Shown here one piece after another: positions 1-6,996 of a DNA stretch of 36,444 bases. Made by a program: the position numbers and the translations under genes. The notes beneath the pieces were generated by a model that worked only from the letters and a program-made list of their open reading frames with translations, was not told where the DNA came from and searched no databases. Each line of letters opens with the position of its first letter. Within the stretch, counting starts at the first letter, position 1. Source of the DNA: JBBDST01 sp040904765 (lineage in GTDB: Bacteria > Actinomycetota > Nitriliruptoria > Nitriliruptorales > Nitriliruptoraceae); NCBI GenBank assembly GCA_040904765.1, contig JBBDST010000027.1, positions 1 to 36,444 of the forward strand, written 5' to 3'.

Positions 1-1
1 A

Positions 2-112
2 GTGTCTCGCCTAGAGAACGAGACCCGTGTGCTGTCCGAAGAACTGGCATTACTGAGGCTGGAGGTTGAAACGGTGCACCCTGAGGTCGATATCCAAGAC
101 CCACCTAAATAG
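2..112 (+). CDS. C-terminal tail of a coiled-coil protein (partial)
   Basis: The window opens inside a reading frame that encodes 36 residues and stops at a TAG (110-112). The first part is Leu/Glu-rich with heptad-like spacing (VSRLENETRVLSEELALLRL), which suggests a coiled coil. It ends in a short acidic, proline-containing tail (DIQDPPK). The start and main domain lie before the window, so no function can be given. It converges on the epimerase-like gene, with 19 bases between the stops. The call rests on codon continuity and coiled-coil composition only. Confidence 0.5.
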   Translation: MSRLENETRVLSEELALLRLEVETVHPEVDIQDPPK

Positions 113-131
113 GTGTGACTGGCGTCGCAAT

Positions 132-1244
132 TTAATGAGGTCCACGGCCGTGTAACGTCTCATCGAGCACATCAACAATCTGCTGCGACACTGGGATTGC
201 AAGATTCTGTTGCGGACGACGCAACTGTTCAAATTGTGCGAGAAACTGTGCCACCACCGCGCCGACATGACGGCTCACCACCACTGGCCCGTCGAGCCCG
301 TCAGGCCGTTCCGTGCGCCGTCGCCAGAGCAAACAAGGAACCCCTAACGCCGCACACTCCTCCTGAATTGAACCACCATCGGTGACCACAAAACGGGCAG
401 CAGCCACAGCCGCAATGAATTCGCGATGCGTTAACATGTCAACCATCGTCACTCCTGCCGCTTCAAGCAGGCGCAACTGGCCGGTTGAGCCAAGTTTGGC
501 GCGAGTAGCCGGATGCAGTACCAGCAGCACGCCCCATGTGCGCTGCAACTGCAAAGCCAGGTGTACAAACCCGTCGCGGCGCCGTTTGTGATGCAGGTTC
601 TCAACCCGATGCAACGTCATCACCACCGGACCATCCGTACGGCTGGAAATGGTGCCGCCTAGTGCCAACTGCAACGATTCCAACATTGTGTTGGCAGCCA
701 ACGTGACCACACGGCCCCGTACATTCATCACCGCCAAATTTTGCGCTGCGGTCGCATTGGGTGCGAACAGCAGATCGGCGCGGTGCATAACCAGTACCCG
801 AATGAGTTCTTCGGGGAAGGGATGAAACAACGAATGTGAGCGTAAGCCCGCTTCCACATGGCCGACTTGAAGTTGAGCGCGCCGAGCGATCAGCGTTGCC
901 ATAAGTGTGGTTACGGTGTCGCCATGTACCAGGCAGATCCCTTGACGACCATCAAAAAGCTCGGTCCGCTGTCGCCGTGACAGGAGCACCGGCATCAGCG
1001 AGATCAGCCACCGACCTGCATCGATAAGCGTGTCCACTTCCCGCCCGACACCCAACTGGATATCGGGTTCACGCAGCCCCAACTGGTCACGCACCGTCCG
1101 CGCAGACTCGAAGTGCTGGCCAGAATCGATCAAACGGTACGCTAACCCGCGTCGGTCAAGTTCACGTAACACGGGTGCAAGTTTGAGATATTCGGCAGCA
1201 GTTCCGCAAAATATGTGCAAAGTGCCGCTCTGGATTGTGTTCAC
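132..1244 (-). CDS. UDP-N-acetylglucosamine 2-epimerase family protein (WecB-like)
   Basis: About 370 residues from a GTG at 1244, the usual family length; the frame stays open further upstream, but that part would run into the divergent deacetylase gene and looks non-coding. Family motifs occur in order: HGDT (about 107-110), EAGLRS (131-136), FPEE, HRVEN (212-216), TDGGSIQEE (288-296) and RRRTERPD (308-315). Together these define the two-domain GT-B fold that interconverts UDP-GlcNAc and UDP-ManNAc, or hydrolyses it in NeuC-like members. The protein is expected to be cytoplasmic and to supply an aminosugar for a surface polysaccharide, in keeping with the deacetylase and glycosidase-like genes next door. 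Exact substrate and direction cannot be read from sequence. Confidence 0.85.
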   Translation of the reverse strand: MNTIQSGTLHIFCGTAAEYLKLAPVLRELDRRGLAYRLIDSGQHFESARTVRDQLGLREPDIQLGVGREVDTLIDAGRWLISLMPVLLSRRQRTELFDGRQGICLVHGDTVTTLMATLIARRAQLQVGHVEAGLRSHSLFHPFPEELIRVLVMHRADLLFAPNATAAQNLAVMNVRGRVVTLAANTMLESLQLALGGTISSRTDGPVVMTLHRVENLHHKRRRDGFVHLALQLQRTWGVLLVLHPATRAKLGSTGQLRLLEAAGVTMVDMLTHREFIAAVAAARFVVTDGGSIQEECAALGVPCLLWRRRTERPDGLDGPVVVSRHVGAVVAQFLAQFEQLRRPQQNLAIPVSQQIVDVLDETLHGRGPH

Positions 1245-1353
1245 AAGGCACCGATCGTGGCAGAATCCGATCTTTGTCTGCAGTACTCTAGTCAGCACAG
1301 CTAAGATTTTAACGCCATTGGATGTTCGCACTGCTTGCTGACGAGAAGGACTT

Positions 1354-2217
1354 ATGCCACGCCATCTCGTGTTCCGCTTTGACGTCGACACACATCGGTG
1401 CCTCTCACGCGGCACGCCGTCGCTACGAGACTTGGCAGACGAGTTTGATGTCCGCTTTACGTTTTTTGTGAATATGGGGCGCGCCGTAAGCCGCCACCGC
1501 ACACTGTTAGCTGCCGGCCAGCACCTGTTCAGTAAACGAGCGGTCGAGCAGCCCGTGCAGCACCTGTCATCATTACGCAAGTTAGGGGCCGCTGACACGA
1601 TAAGGGTTATCGCAGGTAATCCCATGGTCGGGGCTGCCCAGACAGCCGAGCTGAAACGGTTGCGTGACGCTGGCCACGAGATAGGTCTACACGGCGGGCG
1701 CAACCACCGTCAGTGGCAAGATTACGCCCGGCGGTGGGATCAGGCCACAGTTTCAGCTGAACTGGCCTGGGGACTAGCTGTCCTCCGGCGGGTCATCGAT
1801 GTGCCGGTCGGGTTTGCATCACCCGCTTGGCAACAGCCCGATGGCCTAGGTGTAGCGGCGCGAGAGGCAGGGATTGCTTATCTCGCAGATGAGCATGGCA
1901 ACGACACGGATGGTGTCAATGTAACTCAAGGCATCCCTTCTGTGGCCACGAACATTCTTGGGGAGCCGGGAGGTGTCGGGTTCCTTGAATGGCATCGTGC
2001 GCGCCGCAGTGACGACGAGACCATCTTGCGTGATTTTGCTCACCGTCTCGATCGGATCACTAACATTGCAGTGATGTATGACCATCCGTTTTGGGCTGGA
2101 GTTGAGGATCTTGCGATGACCGCGAAATTGCTCCGCGAAGCCCAGTCGCAAGGAGTCGAAGTGGTCACCTTGCGTCAAGCAGTCGATGTTGCGATCTCCA
2201 ATGAGACTGTCGGGTGA
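1354..2217 (+). CDS. Polysaccharide deacetylase (NodB/CE4-like)
   Basis: A 287-residue protein with the signature of a metal-dependent NodB-fold deacetylase. It has an N-terminal FDVDTH motif with Asp10 and Asp12 (catalytic base and metal ligand), an HGGRNH motif with His113 and His118 as probable metal ligands, a FASPAW segment in the place of the family RxP motif, and a late YDHPFW segment. There is no signal peptide or membrane segment, so it acts in the cytoplasm or belongs to the group that works on lipid-linked or nucleotide-linked sugars. It is divergent from the epimerase and overlaps or abuts the following lipoprotein gene, so the two are probably co-transcribed. The acyl-sugar substrate is unknown. 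Confidence 0.8.
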   Translation: MPRHLVFRFDVDTHRCLSRGTPSLRDLADEFDVRFTFFVNMGRAVSRHRTLLAAGQHLFSKRAVEQPVQHLSSLRKLGAADTIRVIAGNPMVGAAQTAELKRLRDAGHEIGLHGGRNHRQWQDYARRWDQATVSAELAWGLAVLRRVIDVPVGFASPAWQQPDGLGVAAREAGIAYLADEHGNDTDGVNVTQGIPSVATNILGEPGGVGFLEWHRARRSDDETILRDFAHRLDRITNIAVMYDHPFWAGVEDLAMTAKLLREAQSQGVEVVTLRQAVDVAISNETVG

Positions 2218-3925
2218 TGACGTGGCAGCACGCAAAACCTGGATTTCGGTACTGTTCGTAGGAGTATTGTTGTTCGCCTGCGCGGAGACTCCTGTGCCAT
2301 CTGAACGCACACCAGTGATCGCGCTGCCCATTGCTGCGTGTGACCATTCGGACGAGCGTCCCGACATTGACGGTTCCAGGTGGGCAAACGTTGCCCCTGT
2401 TATCCAAGGAGACGGCGTTGTCCGCAGCATAAAGGCGGTGGTCGACGCCGACATCGGAGATGTGCTGATTCGTGTCGAAACTCTCGATGGCCGTGCCCCG
2501 CAGATATTTATCGATGCCGATGGTGACCGTTTGTCTGGCGCATGGACTTACCAGACGCACGTTTCAGCATCCGCGTGGAATCTGCATATCGATGAAGCAG
2601 GGCAACTGTGGCGTCATGATGGCCGTCCTGATCAATGGCAGTGGTCCAAAGAGGCTCCGCCGTCAACGTTCTGGTGGAATGTCTACGATGACGGGGTGGA
2701 TATCTGCTTGCCAGCAAGTCTGCTGCAAAAATATGCTGGGAATGCCGAATCGTTAGCGATCGCAGCGGTTCGCGACGAGGTCTGGCTGCCGGCAGCATTT
2801 TTGCAAGGCATCCCTGTCGTGCCACGCGCGATCGAGATACGGCCGGTTGCCTTGCAACTGCCTACCCGACTTGCGTTTGCCTACCAATGGGCACCCTGGT
2901 CGATCGGCGATTGTGTTGCCGCGGCAGACCCTATTGCGTGCGCGGCAGAACATTACGGGGTCTTTGATCACGTCGTCTTTGGTGCTGGACTTGAAGATGA
3001 CACGCATCCGTCACACGAACAGACTGTTGCGTTGATCGCACAGTTACAGGCACGCCGACCGGACGGCGAAATCTGGGGCTACGTCTCGCTGCTGCGTCAT
3101 CAAGGTGAATGGCATGACACTGCTGAGATAGCACGGCGTGCTCAGGCATGGCGCGCACTTGGGGCAACTGGCATATTTCTTGACGAATATGACGTTTGCG
3201 AAGCAGGATGGCGCACCTGCCGACGTGATCAAAACGATCAAGAAATCATCATTAATCGTGGACGACAAGTCGATGCGGTCACATCAATCCATGCACTTGG
3301 ACTGGCTGTCTTTGCCAATGCGCATTCGCTTCACGGTGCCCTTGGTGACATGCGAGGGATTCAAACACCATTGGGTGATGGCGCAGGCGCGCGCCCGGCC
3401 GACATGTACTTACTGGAAAATCCGACTGTGTGGGACTCGCGCTGGTGGACCGGGCTGGATCGGCTCGCTGCGATTGCACGTTTCCATGACGCGCCCGGCT
3501 ATGCCGCCGCGACAGGCGTGCGGTTAGCCGTCGTTGATACAGCCGGTGGCCCAGCAAGTACTGCGCCACCGGCCTTGATTGCGGCGAGCTGGTGGCGTGC
3601 CCTGCTTGCGGGTGCTGACGCCCACGGCTTCTCAAACGCGGTGTACTCGGCTACGGATGAACTTGCCCACGATATCGCCGTGGTTGATGTACCCGCTGGG
3701 GTTGATGAGCGACTGTTTGCCGCGCTCTATTACAGTTCATCAATTGAATTGAAGGACGGTGGTGCGACCGCTTATCGAATGATTGAGAATTGTCATGGCG
3801 ATCCAGTAGGGCGGATAGAAGTGACAGTCGCTTCCGACGGTGCGGTCCAAGGAGGCTTTGTAATTGCCTCCGATGAGCTTGACTGCGTGAATAATTCAGC
3901 CGCCGTTACACCGACTGCGCGATAA
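2186..3925 (+). CDS. Lipoprotein with sugar-binding-like and TIM-barrel glycosidase-like domains
   Basis: Up to 579 residues. The N-terminus carries a lipoprotein leader: basic residues (ARK), a hydrophobic stretch and the lipobox LFAC. Residues about 55-190 resemble a beta-sandwich sugar-binding module (IDGSRW, IFIDADGD). From about 220 a TIM-barrel-like region contains IWGYVSLL and the acidic GATGIFLDEYD, the pattern of GH114/GH135-type hydrolases that cut galactosamine-containing polymers. The start is uncertain: ATG 2186 overlaps the deacetylase by 32 bases, while GTG 2222, four bases after the deacetylase stop, gives a textbook 20-residue lipoprotein signal; no clear ribosome site decides. 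The 3' end overlaps the convergent HPr-kinase-like gene by 20 bases. The glycosidase family is inferred from motif shape only. Confidence 0.7.
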   Translation: MLRSPMRLSGDDVAARKTWISVLFVGVLLFACAETPVPSERTPVIALPIAACDHSDERPDIDGSRWANVAPVIQGDGVVRSIKAVVDADIGDVLIRVETLDGRAPQIFIDADGDRLSGAWTYQTHVSASAWNLHIDEAGQLWRHDGRPDQWQWSKEAPPSTFWWNVYDDGVDICLPASLLQKYAGNAESLAIAAVRDEVWLPAAFLQGIPVVPRAIEIRPVALQLPTRLAFAYQWAPWSIGDCVAAADPIACAAEHYGVFDHVVFGAGLEDDTHPSHEQTVALIAQLQARRPDGEIWGYVSLLRHQGEWHDTAEIARRAQAWRALGATGIFLDEYDVCEAGWRTCRRDQNDQEIIINRGRQVDAVTSIHALGLAVFANAHSLHGALGDMRGIQTPLGDGAGARPADMYLLENPTVWDSRWWTGLDRLAAIARFHDAPGYAAATGVRLAVVDTAGGPASTAPPALIAASWWRALLAGADAHGFSNAVYSATDELAHDIAVVDVPAGVDERLFAALYYSSSIELKDGGATAYRMIENCHGDPVGRIEVTVASDGAVQGGFVIASDELDCVNNSAAVTPTAR

Positions 3926-5036
3926 ACGTTCCCACCTTCTTTAGATCAGCTCCGTGTGGAACATCAATGCCAAGCAGTGCTTTCGGTAGCGAAGCCTCGA
4001 CGATCTCAGCGACACGGTGATGCCACCGGTTCGCCGCCGGAGCCAATGACAGTCCTGCCGCAGCATTCATGAAACTCAAGAACTCCCAAAAGTCGCTCAT
4101 GACGGCAGCAGTAACATTCGCCACCAGGTCGGAGCGTTTCACTTCATGGTGGCGCAACGTCGTTGTTGCCGGGGTCGCATTGATGTTGACGAGGAGGTCG
4201 AGCGGAGCTGTGGCCGCAAGGCGATCGACAGTAACCACATCAGTGATTGGTATCCGCCTCCGCGAGCGGTTAAACCGGGTGTTTTGCGACATCCCGCCAA
4301 TACGGGTTACCCCATCAAGGATCGCGAGGTGGTGGGCAGCTAAGCGCAAGGGCCGTGGAACGCGATGCATGCCGTCAGCACCGATGATCACCAGGTCGTC
4401 TGCTAAATACTGCCAGCCGTGATGACGGACAAGTCCAAGTGCGATTGCTGTTTTGCCAACCTGACCGCTGCCGGTGAACGCTACTCCCCGCCCGTTGGGT
4501 GACACGCCAGCTGCAGCGTGAATAATGGTCTGGTCGCGCTCAAGCAGGTGCGTCCAAAGCAGCGGTTCGAGCACCTCAGTGAGGGCTACCGCAGTGAAGT
4601 AATCGATCATGTTGGCGTGTTCATGGGTCGCTGCGCGGACGACAACAGATGGCACTAGCTGAAGCCAGCCGGCGTTGGTGATGGTGGCGGTCGCATGCCA
4701 CGGTTGGCCGCTAAGCGGCATACCGTCAAGATCGACGGTATAGATGACCTTCCCACCCAAAGCACTCATCTGGTAGCGCAAACCGCCAGCGGTCACCGCG
4801 GTATCAAACTGGTAGGGGAGCCGTCGTGAACGCGCCGCACGTTCGATAATAACGTCAGGGGGTTTGGCCTTGACCTGCACGGTGATGTCAGCCTGAGATG
4901 AGTGAGCTGGCGAGTCTGCGGGTACGCCTTTGCTAACGCGTGCCGCCGTAAGCGACTTGACCATCCCGGTAGAAATCTGCGATGGACCGACGATGTCGAT
5001 GGCGACATCGCGGACCGAGAATCGTGTGCTGACCAT
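3906..5036 (-). CDS. HPr kinase-like P-loop protein
   Basis: A 376-residue protein from ATG 5036; the frame is open back to 5210, but that part is compositionally poor and includes a homopolymeric G tract. The centre has IIHAAAG followed by a Walker A loop GSGQVGKT (about 189-196) and YLADD (about 210-214). This arrangement is typical of HPr kinase/phosphorylase-related proteins found outside PTS loci, for example in polysaccharide or peptide-modification clusters. No PTS genes are present here. The N-terminal 150 residues have no recognised motif. It sits tail-to-tail with the lipoprotein gene and head-to-head with nirK. A small-molecule or protein kinase role is possible, but the substrate is unknown. 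Confidence 0.65.
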   Translation of the reverse strand: MVSTRFSVRDVAIDIVGPSQISTGMVKSLTAARVSKGVPADSPAHSSQADITVQVKAKPPDVIIERAARSRRLPYQFDTAVTAGGLRYQMSALGGKVIYTVDLDGMPLSGQPWHATATITNAGWLQLVPSVVVRAATHEHANMIDYFTAVALTEVLEPLLWTHLLERDQTIIHAAAGVSPNGRGVAFTGSGQVGKTAIALGLVRHHGWQYLADDLVIIGADGMHRVPRPLRLAAHHLAILDGVTRIGGMSQNTRFNRSRRRIPITDVVTVDRLAATAPLDLLVNINATPATTTLRHHEVKRSDLVANVTAAVMSDFWEFLSFMNAAAGLSLAPAANRWHHRVAEIVEASLPKALLGIDVPHGADLKKVGTFIAQSV

Positions 5037-5189
5037 AACTGGCAACTCTATCCGCGCCTGAGTCAGCGCGCCGAATTTGAAATCAGCCAGGGCTAGAAGA
5101 ACAGATTGCAAACGGCTACGCCAGTAGACGACGCCGGCATGACGAAATCTGCCATGACACTGCCGCACCCGCGCCGCCTGGAAACAATC

Positions 5190-5199
5190 GGGGGGGGGG
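5190..5199. repeat. Homopolymeric G10 tract
   Basis: Ten consecutive G in the 255-base spacer between the divergent HPr-kinase-like gene and nirK. It lies about 150 bases upstream of the kinase-like start and 90 bases upstream of the nirK start. Such tracts slip readily during replication and during sequencing. Confidence 0.9.
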
Positions 5200-5239
5200 A
5201 TAAGGCCCAACGGCCCTAGATCGATGACACCCAGGCTTT

Positions 5240-5262
5240 ACTATTAGTTTAGGACTAATAGT
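5240..5262 (+). promoter_or_regulatory. Inverted repeat upstream of nirK, candidate operator
   Basis: ACTATTAG and CTAATAGT form perfect 8-base arms around a 7-base spacer. A smaller overlapping palindrome, TTAG-GA-CTAA, lies inside it. It ends 29 bases before the nirK ATG in an AT-rich patch, where an operator or promoter element is expected. It does not match the FNR/DNR consensus I know. An Rrf2-type regulator is a reasonable candidate because a remnant of one lies 3 kb downstream. Confidence 0.55.
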
Positions 5263-5291
5263 TATATCGATTAAGCGCTAAAGGAACAATC

Positions 5292-6437
5292 ATGTCTACC
5301 GCGAACCGACCCAACGGACACGCTACCGACAACATGGCAGTCCCCAGCCCGACCCTGTCAACCGGCCGCGCGTTCGCGCTAGTCCTGACCGCTGTGCTGT
5401 TTTCTGCCGCTGTCGCCCTAGTCATTAGCCAAACCGCAGCATCTCCGCAGGCAAGTGGAATACCAGCCAGTCCGGCAAACGTCGCACCGCTTCAATCAGG
5501 TCCACGCACGGCCGAACGCATCGCGCACGACGGAATCACTCTGCCACAACCCATTGGTGACCGGGACGCAACCACCGTCCAGATTGAACTGACCACAGTC
5601 GAACGAGAAGGTCAACTCGCCGACGGCACCACCTACAACTACTGGACGTTTGATGCCACCGTCCCAGGCCCGCTGTTGCGGGTGCGTGAAGGCGACACGG
5701 TCGAATTCACCCTAAAGAACGCTGATGACAGCAGTAACCCCCACTCGATCGATTTGCATGCAGTCAACGGACCCGGTGGGGGAGCAGGAGCAACCCAGAT
5801 TGGTCGAGGTGAAGACGCCAGTTTCACGTTCCTAGCGAAAAACCCGGGCGTGTACGTGTACCACTGCGCGACCCCTCACATCCCAACCCATGTTGCCAAT
5901 GGCATGTATGGACTGATTGTCGTTGAACCGGCCGGCGGCCTGTCACCTGTCGATCGTGAGTTCTATGTGATGCAAGGCGAGCTCTACACCGCCCAATCGT
6001 CAGGCACCACCGGCCTGTTGTCGTATGACCCCGATGCAATGATGGCCGAACACCCGACCTACGTCGTTTTCAACGGAGGGGTCAACGCGCTCACTGGTCC
6101 TGCCGCTCTGCAAGCAAAAGTCGGTGAAACCGTGCGCATCTACATTGGCAACGGGGGCCCGAACTTGATCTCTAGTTTCCATGTAATCGGCGAAATTTTT
6201 GACCGGGCGAGCGTAGAAGGAGGCACACTCATAAACGAGAACGTGCAAACCACCCTTATCCCTGCAGGCGGCGCCACCTACGTCGAATTCACCGTCGAGG
6301 TACCTGGCGACTACATCCTGGTCGATCACGCGCTGACGCGAGCACTGGATAAAGGCGCGGTAGCAATTCTCAGCGTCACCGGCCAAGACAACCCAGCGGT
6401 GTTTGAAGCGCCAGATAGCACCGGTTCAGGGCATTAG
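5292..6437 (+). CDS. nirK: Copper-containing nitrite reductase (NO-forming)
   Basis: A 381-residue two-cupredoxin-domain protein that reduces nitrite to nitric oxide outside the membrane. Residues about 25-50 form a signal or membrane anchor. All copper ligands can be placed: type 1 copper His151, Cys192, His200 and Met205; type 2 copper His156, His191 and His297. The segments PHSIDLHAVNG and YHCATPHIPTHVANGM are diagnostic for NirK rather than for laccases. An AAAGGA ribosome site precedes ATG 5292 and a palindromic operator candidate lies just upstream. The downstream cupredoxin-like gene and membrane protein complete a nitrite/NO island. No nitrate reductase, NO reductase or N2O reductase is in the window, so the rest of the pathway is unknown. 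Confidence 0.93.
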   Translation: MSTANRPNGHATDNMAVPSPTLSTGRAFALVLTAVLFSAAVALVISQTAASPQASGIPASPANVAPLQSGPRTAERIAHDGITLPQPIGDRDATTVQIELTTVEREGQLADGTTYNYWTFDATVPGPLLRVREGDTVEFTLKNADDSSNPHSIDLHAVNGPGGGAGATQIGRGEDASFTFLAKNPGVYVYHCATPHIPTHVANGMYGLIVVEPAGGLSPVDREFYVMQGELYTAQSSGTTGLLSYDPDAMMAEHPTYVVFNGGVNALTGPAALQAKVGETVRIYIGNGGPNLISSFHVIGEIFDRASVEGGTLINENVQTTLIPAGGATYVEFTVEVPGDYILVDHALTRALDKGAVAILSVTGQDNPAVFEAPDSTGSGH

Positions 6438-6585
6438 CACTGGTGCCAAAAAGCCCATCTGGCCGGCCCATTATCGGACAGGTGCAAGCACACAAGGTCA
6501 TCTGATGAGACACCGCAAACACCAACTGGTTCTCGCTGCCATCACAGCCACCCTTGTTTGGATGTGAGAGCGATCTCGAAACGAT

Positions 6586-6640
6586 AGCCCCGTCGGACAG
6601 CATCACAACGATCGAAGCCGGAGATCTGTATTTTTCACCC
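6586..6640 (+). repeat. 55-base sequence repeated on both sides of the gap (left copy)
   Basis: These 55 bases, directly before the Ns, are identical to 6741-6795 directly after them. This is the signature of two contig ends sharing one assembly k-mer. Confidence 0.95.
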
Positions 6641-6740
6641 NNNNNNNNNNNNNNNNNNNNNNNNNNNNNNNNNNNNNNNNNNNNNNNNNNNNNNNNNNNN
6701 NNNNNNNNNNNNNNNNNNNNNNNNNNNNNNNNNNNNNNNN
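6641..6740. other. Assembly gap of 100 N
   Basis: Exactly 100 N, the customary placeholder for a scaffold gap of unknown size. Because the flanks share 55 identical bases, the true gap is probably absent, and 6641-6795 should be removed to obtain the real sequence. Confidence 0.97.
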
Positions 6741-6795
6741 AGCCCCGTCGGACAGCATCACAACGATCGAAGCCGGAGATCTGTATTTTTCACCC
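6741..6795 (+). repeat. 55-base sequence repeated on both sides of the gap (right copy)
   Basis: Identical to 6586-6640; see the left copy. Probably not a biological repeat. Confidence 0.95.
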
Positions 6796-6996
6796 TGACA
6801 GGTCAGCACCTTGGTGGGTGATGTCACGATCACCGTGCACGCAAACTCCGAAGAGACCGCGACTAGCACAATCGACCTCGACACAGGCACGTGCCGCTAT
6901 CCCTGCAGCATCACTGGCCATCGAACGTCTATGAACGGCCAACTGACAGTCAACTAAGGTATCTGGGAATCATAGTAACGCTGTAGGAGTCGCCCC

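Larger units (their letters stand above)
6505..6957 (+). pseudogene. Broken cupredoxin-like lipoprotein gene, interrupted by the assembly gap
   Basis: An ATG at 6505 starts a lipoprotein-like leader (MRHRKHQLVLAAITAT) that hits TGA after 20 residues. One base out of phase the frame continues as LFGCESD, a good lipobox, then IEAGDLYFSP. If the 55-base duplication and the Ns are collapsed, the same frame meets a TGA directly after FSP and then continues with QVSTLVGDVTITVHANSEE to a TAA at 6957. The pattern AGDLYFSP-x-V-x5-GDVTITV is typical of small cupredoxin-like proteins. The gene therefore needs a frameshift and a stop read-through to be whole. It may be a true pseudogene or have consensus errors near a contig end. 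It lies between nirK and the membrane protein, so a copper-binding electron carrier is the likely original role. Confidence 0.55.

Noticed and set aside
1245..1703. N-terminal extension of the epimerase-like frame to 1703
   Set aside because: It would overlap the divergent deacetylase gene by 350 bases, and its sequence is unlike the family, which starts near GTG 1244.
2165..2560. Minus-strand frames opposite the lipoprotein gene
   Set aside because: They are shadows of the plus-strand coding sequence, with no motifs or ribosome sites.
5037..5210. N-terminal extension of the HPr-kinase-like frame to 5210
   Set aside because: It runs through the G10 tract, has no family-like sequence and no ribosome site; ATG 5036 gives a more plausible protein.
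6586..6795. Flanking 55-base copies as a target-site duplication or mobile element
   Set aside because: The copies end exactly at the N block and no transposase or inverted repeats are present; an assembly overlap explains them better.
6554..6934. Continuous 126-residue frame across the N gap
   Set aside because: The frame is kept open only by the Ns; the two flanks carry the same 55 bases in different phases, so the protein is artificial.
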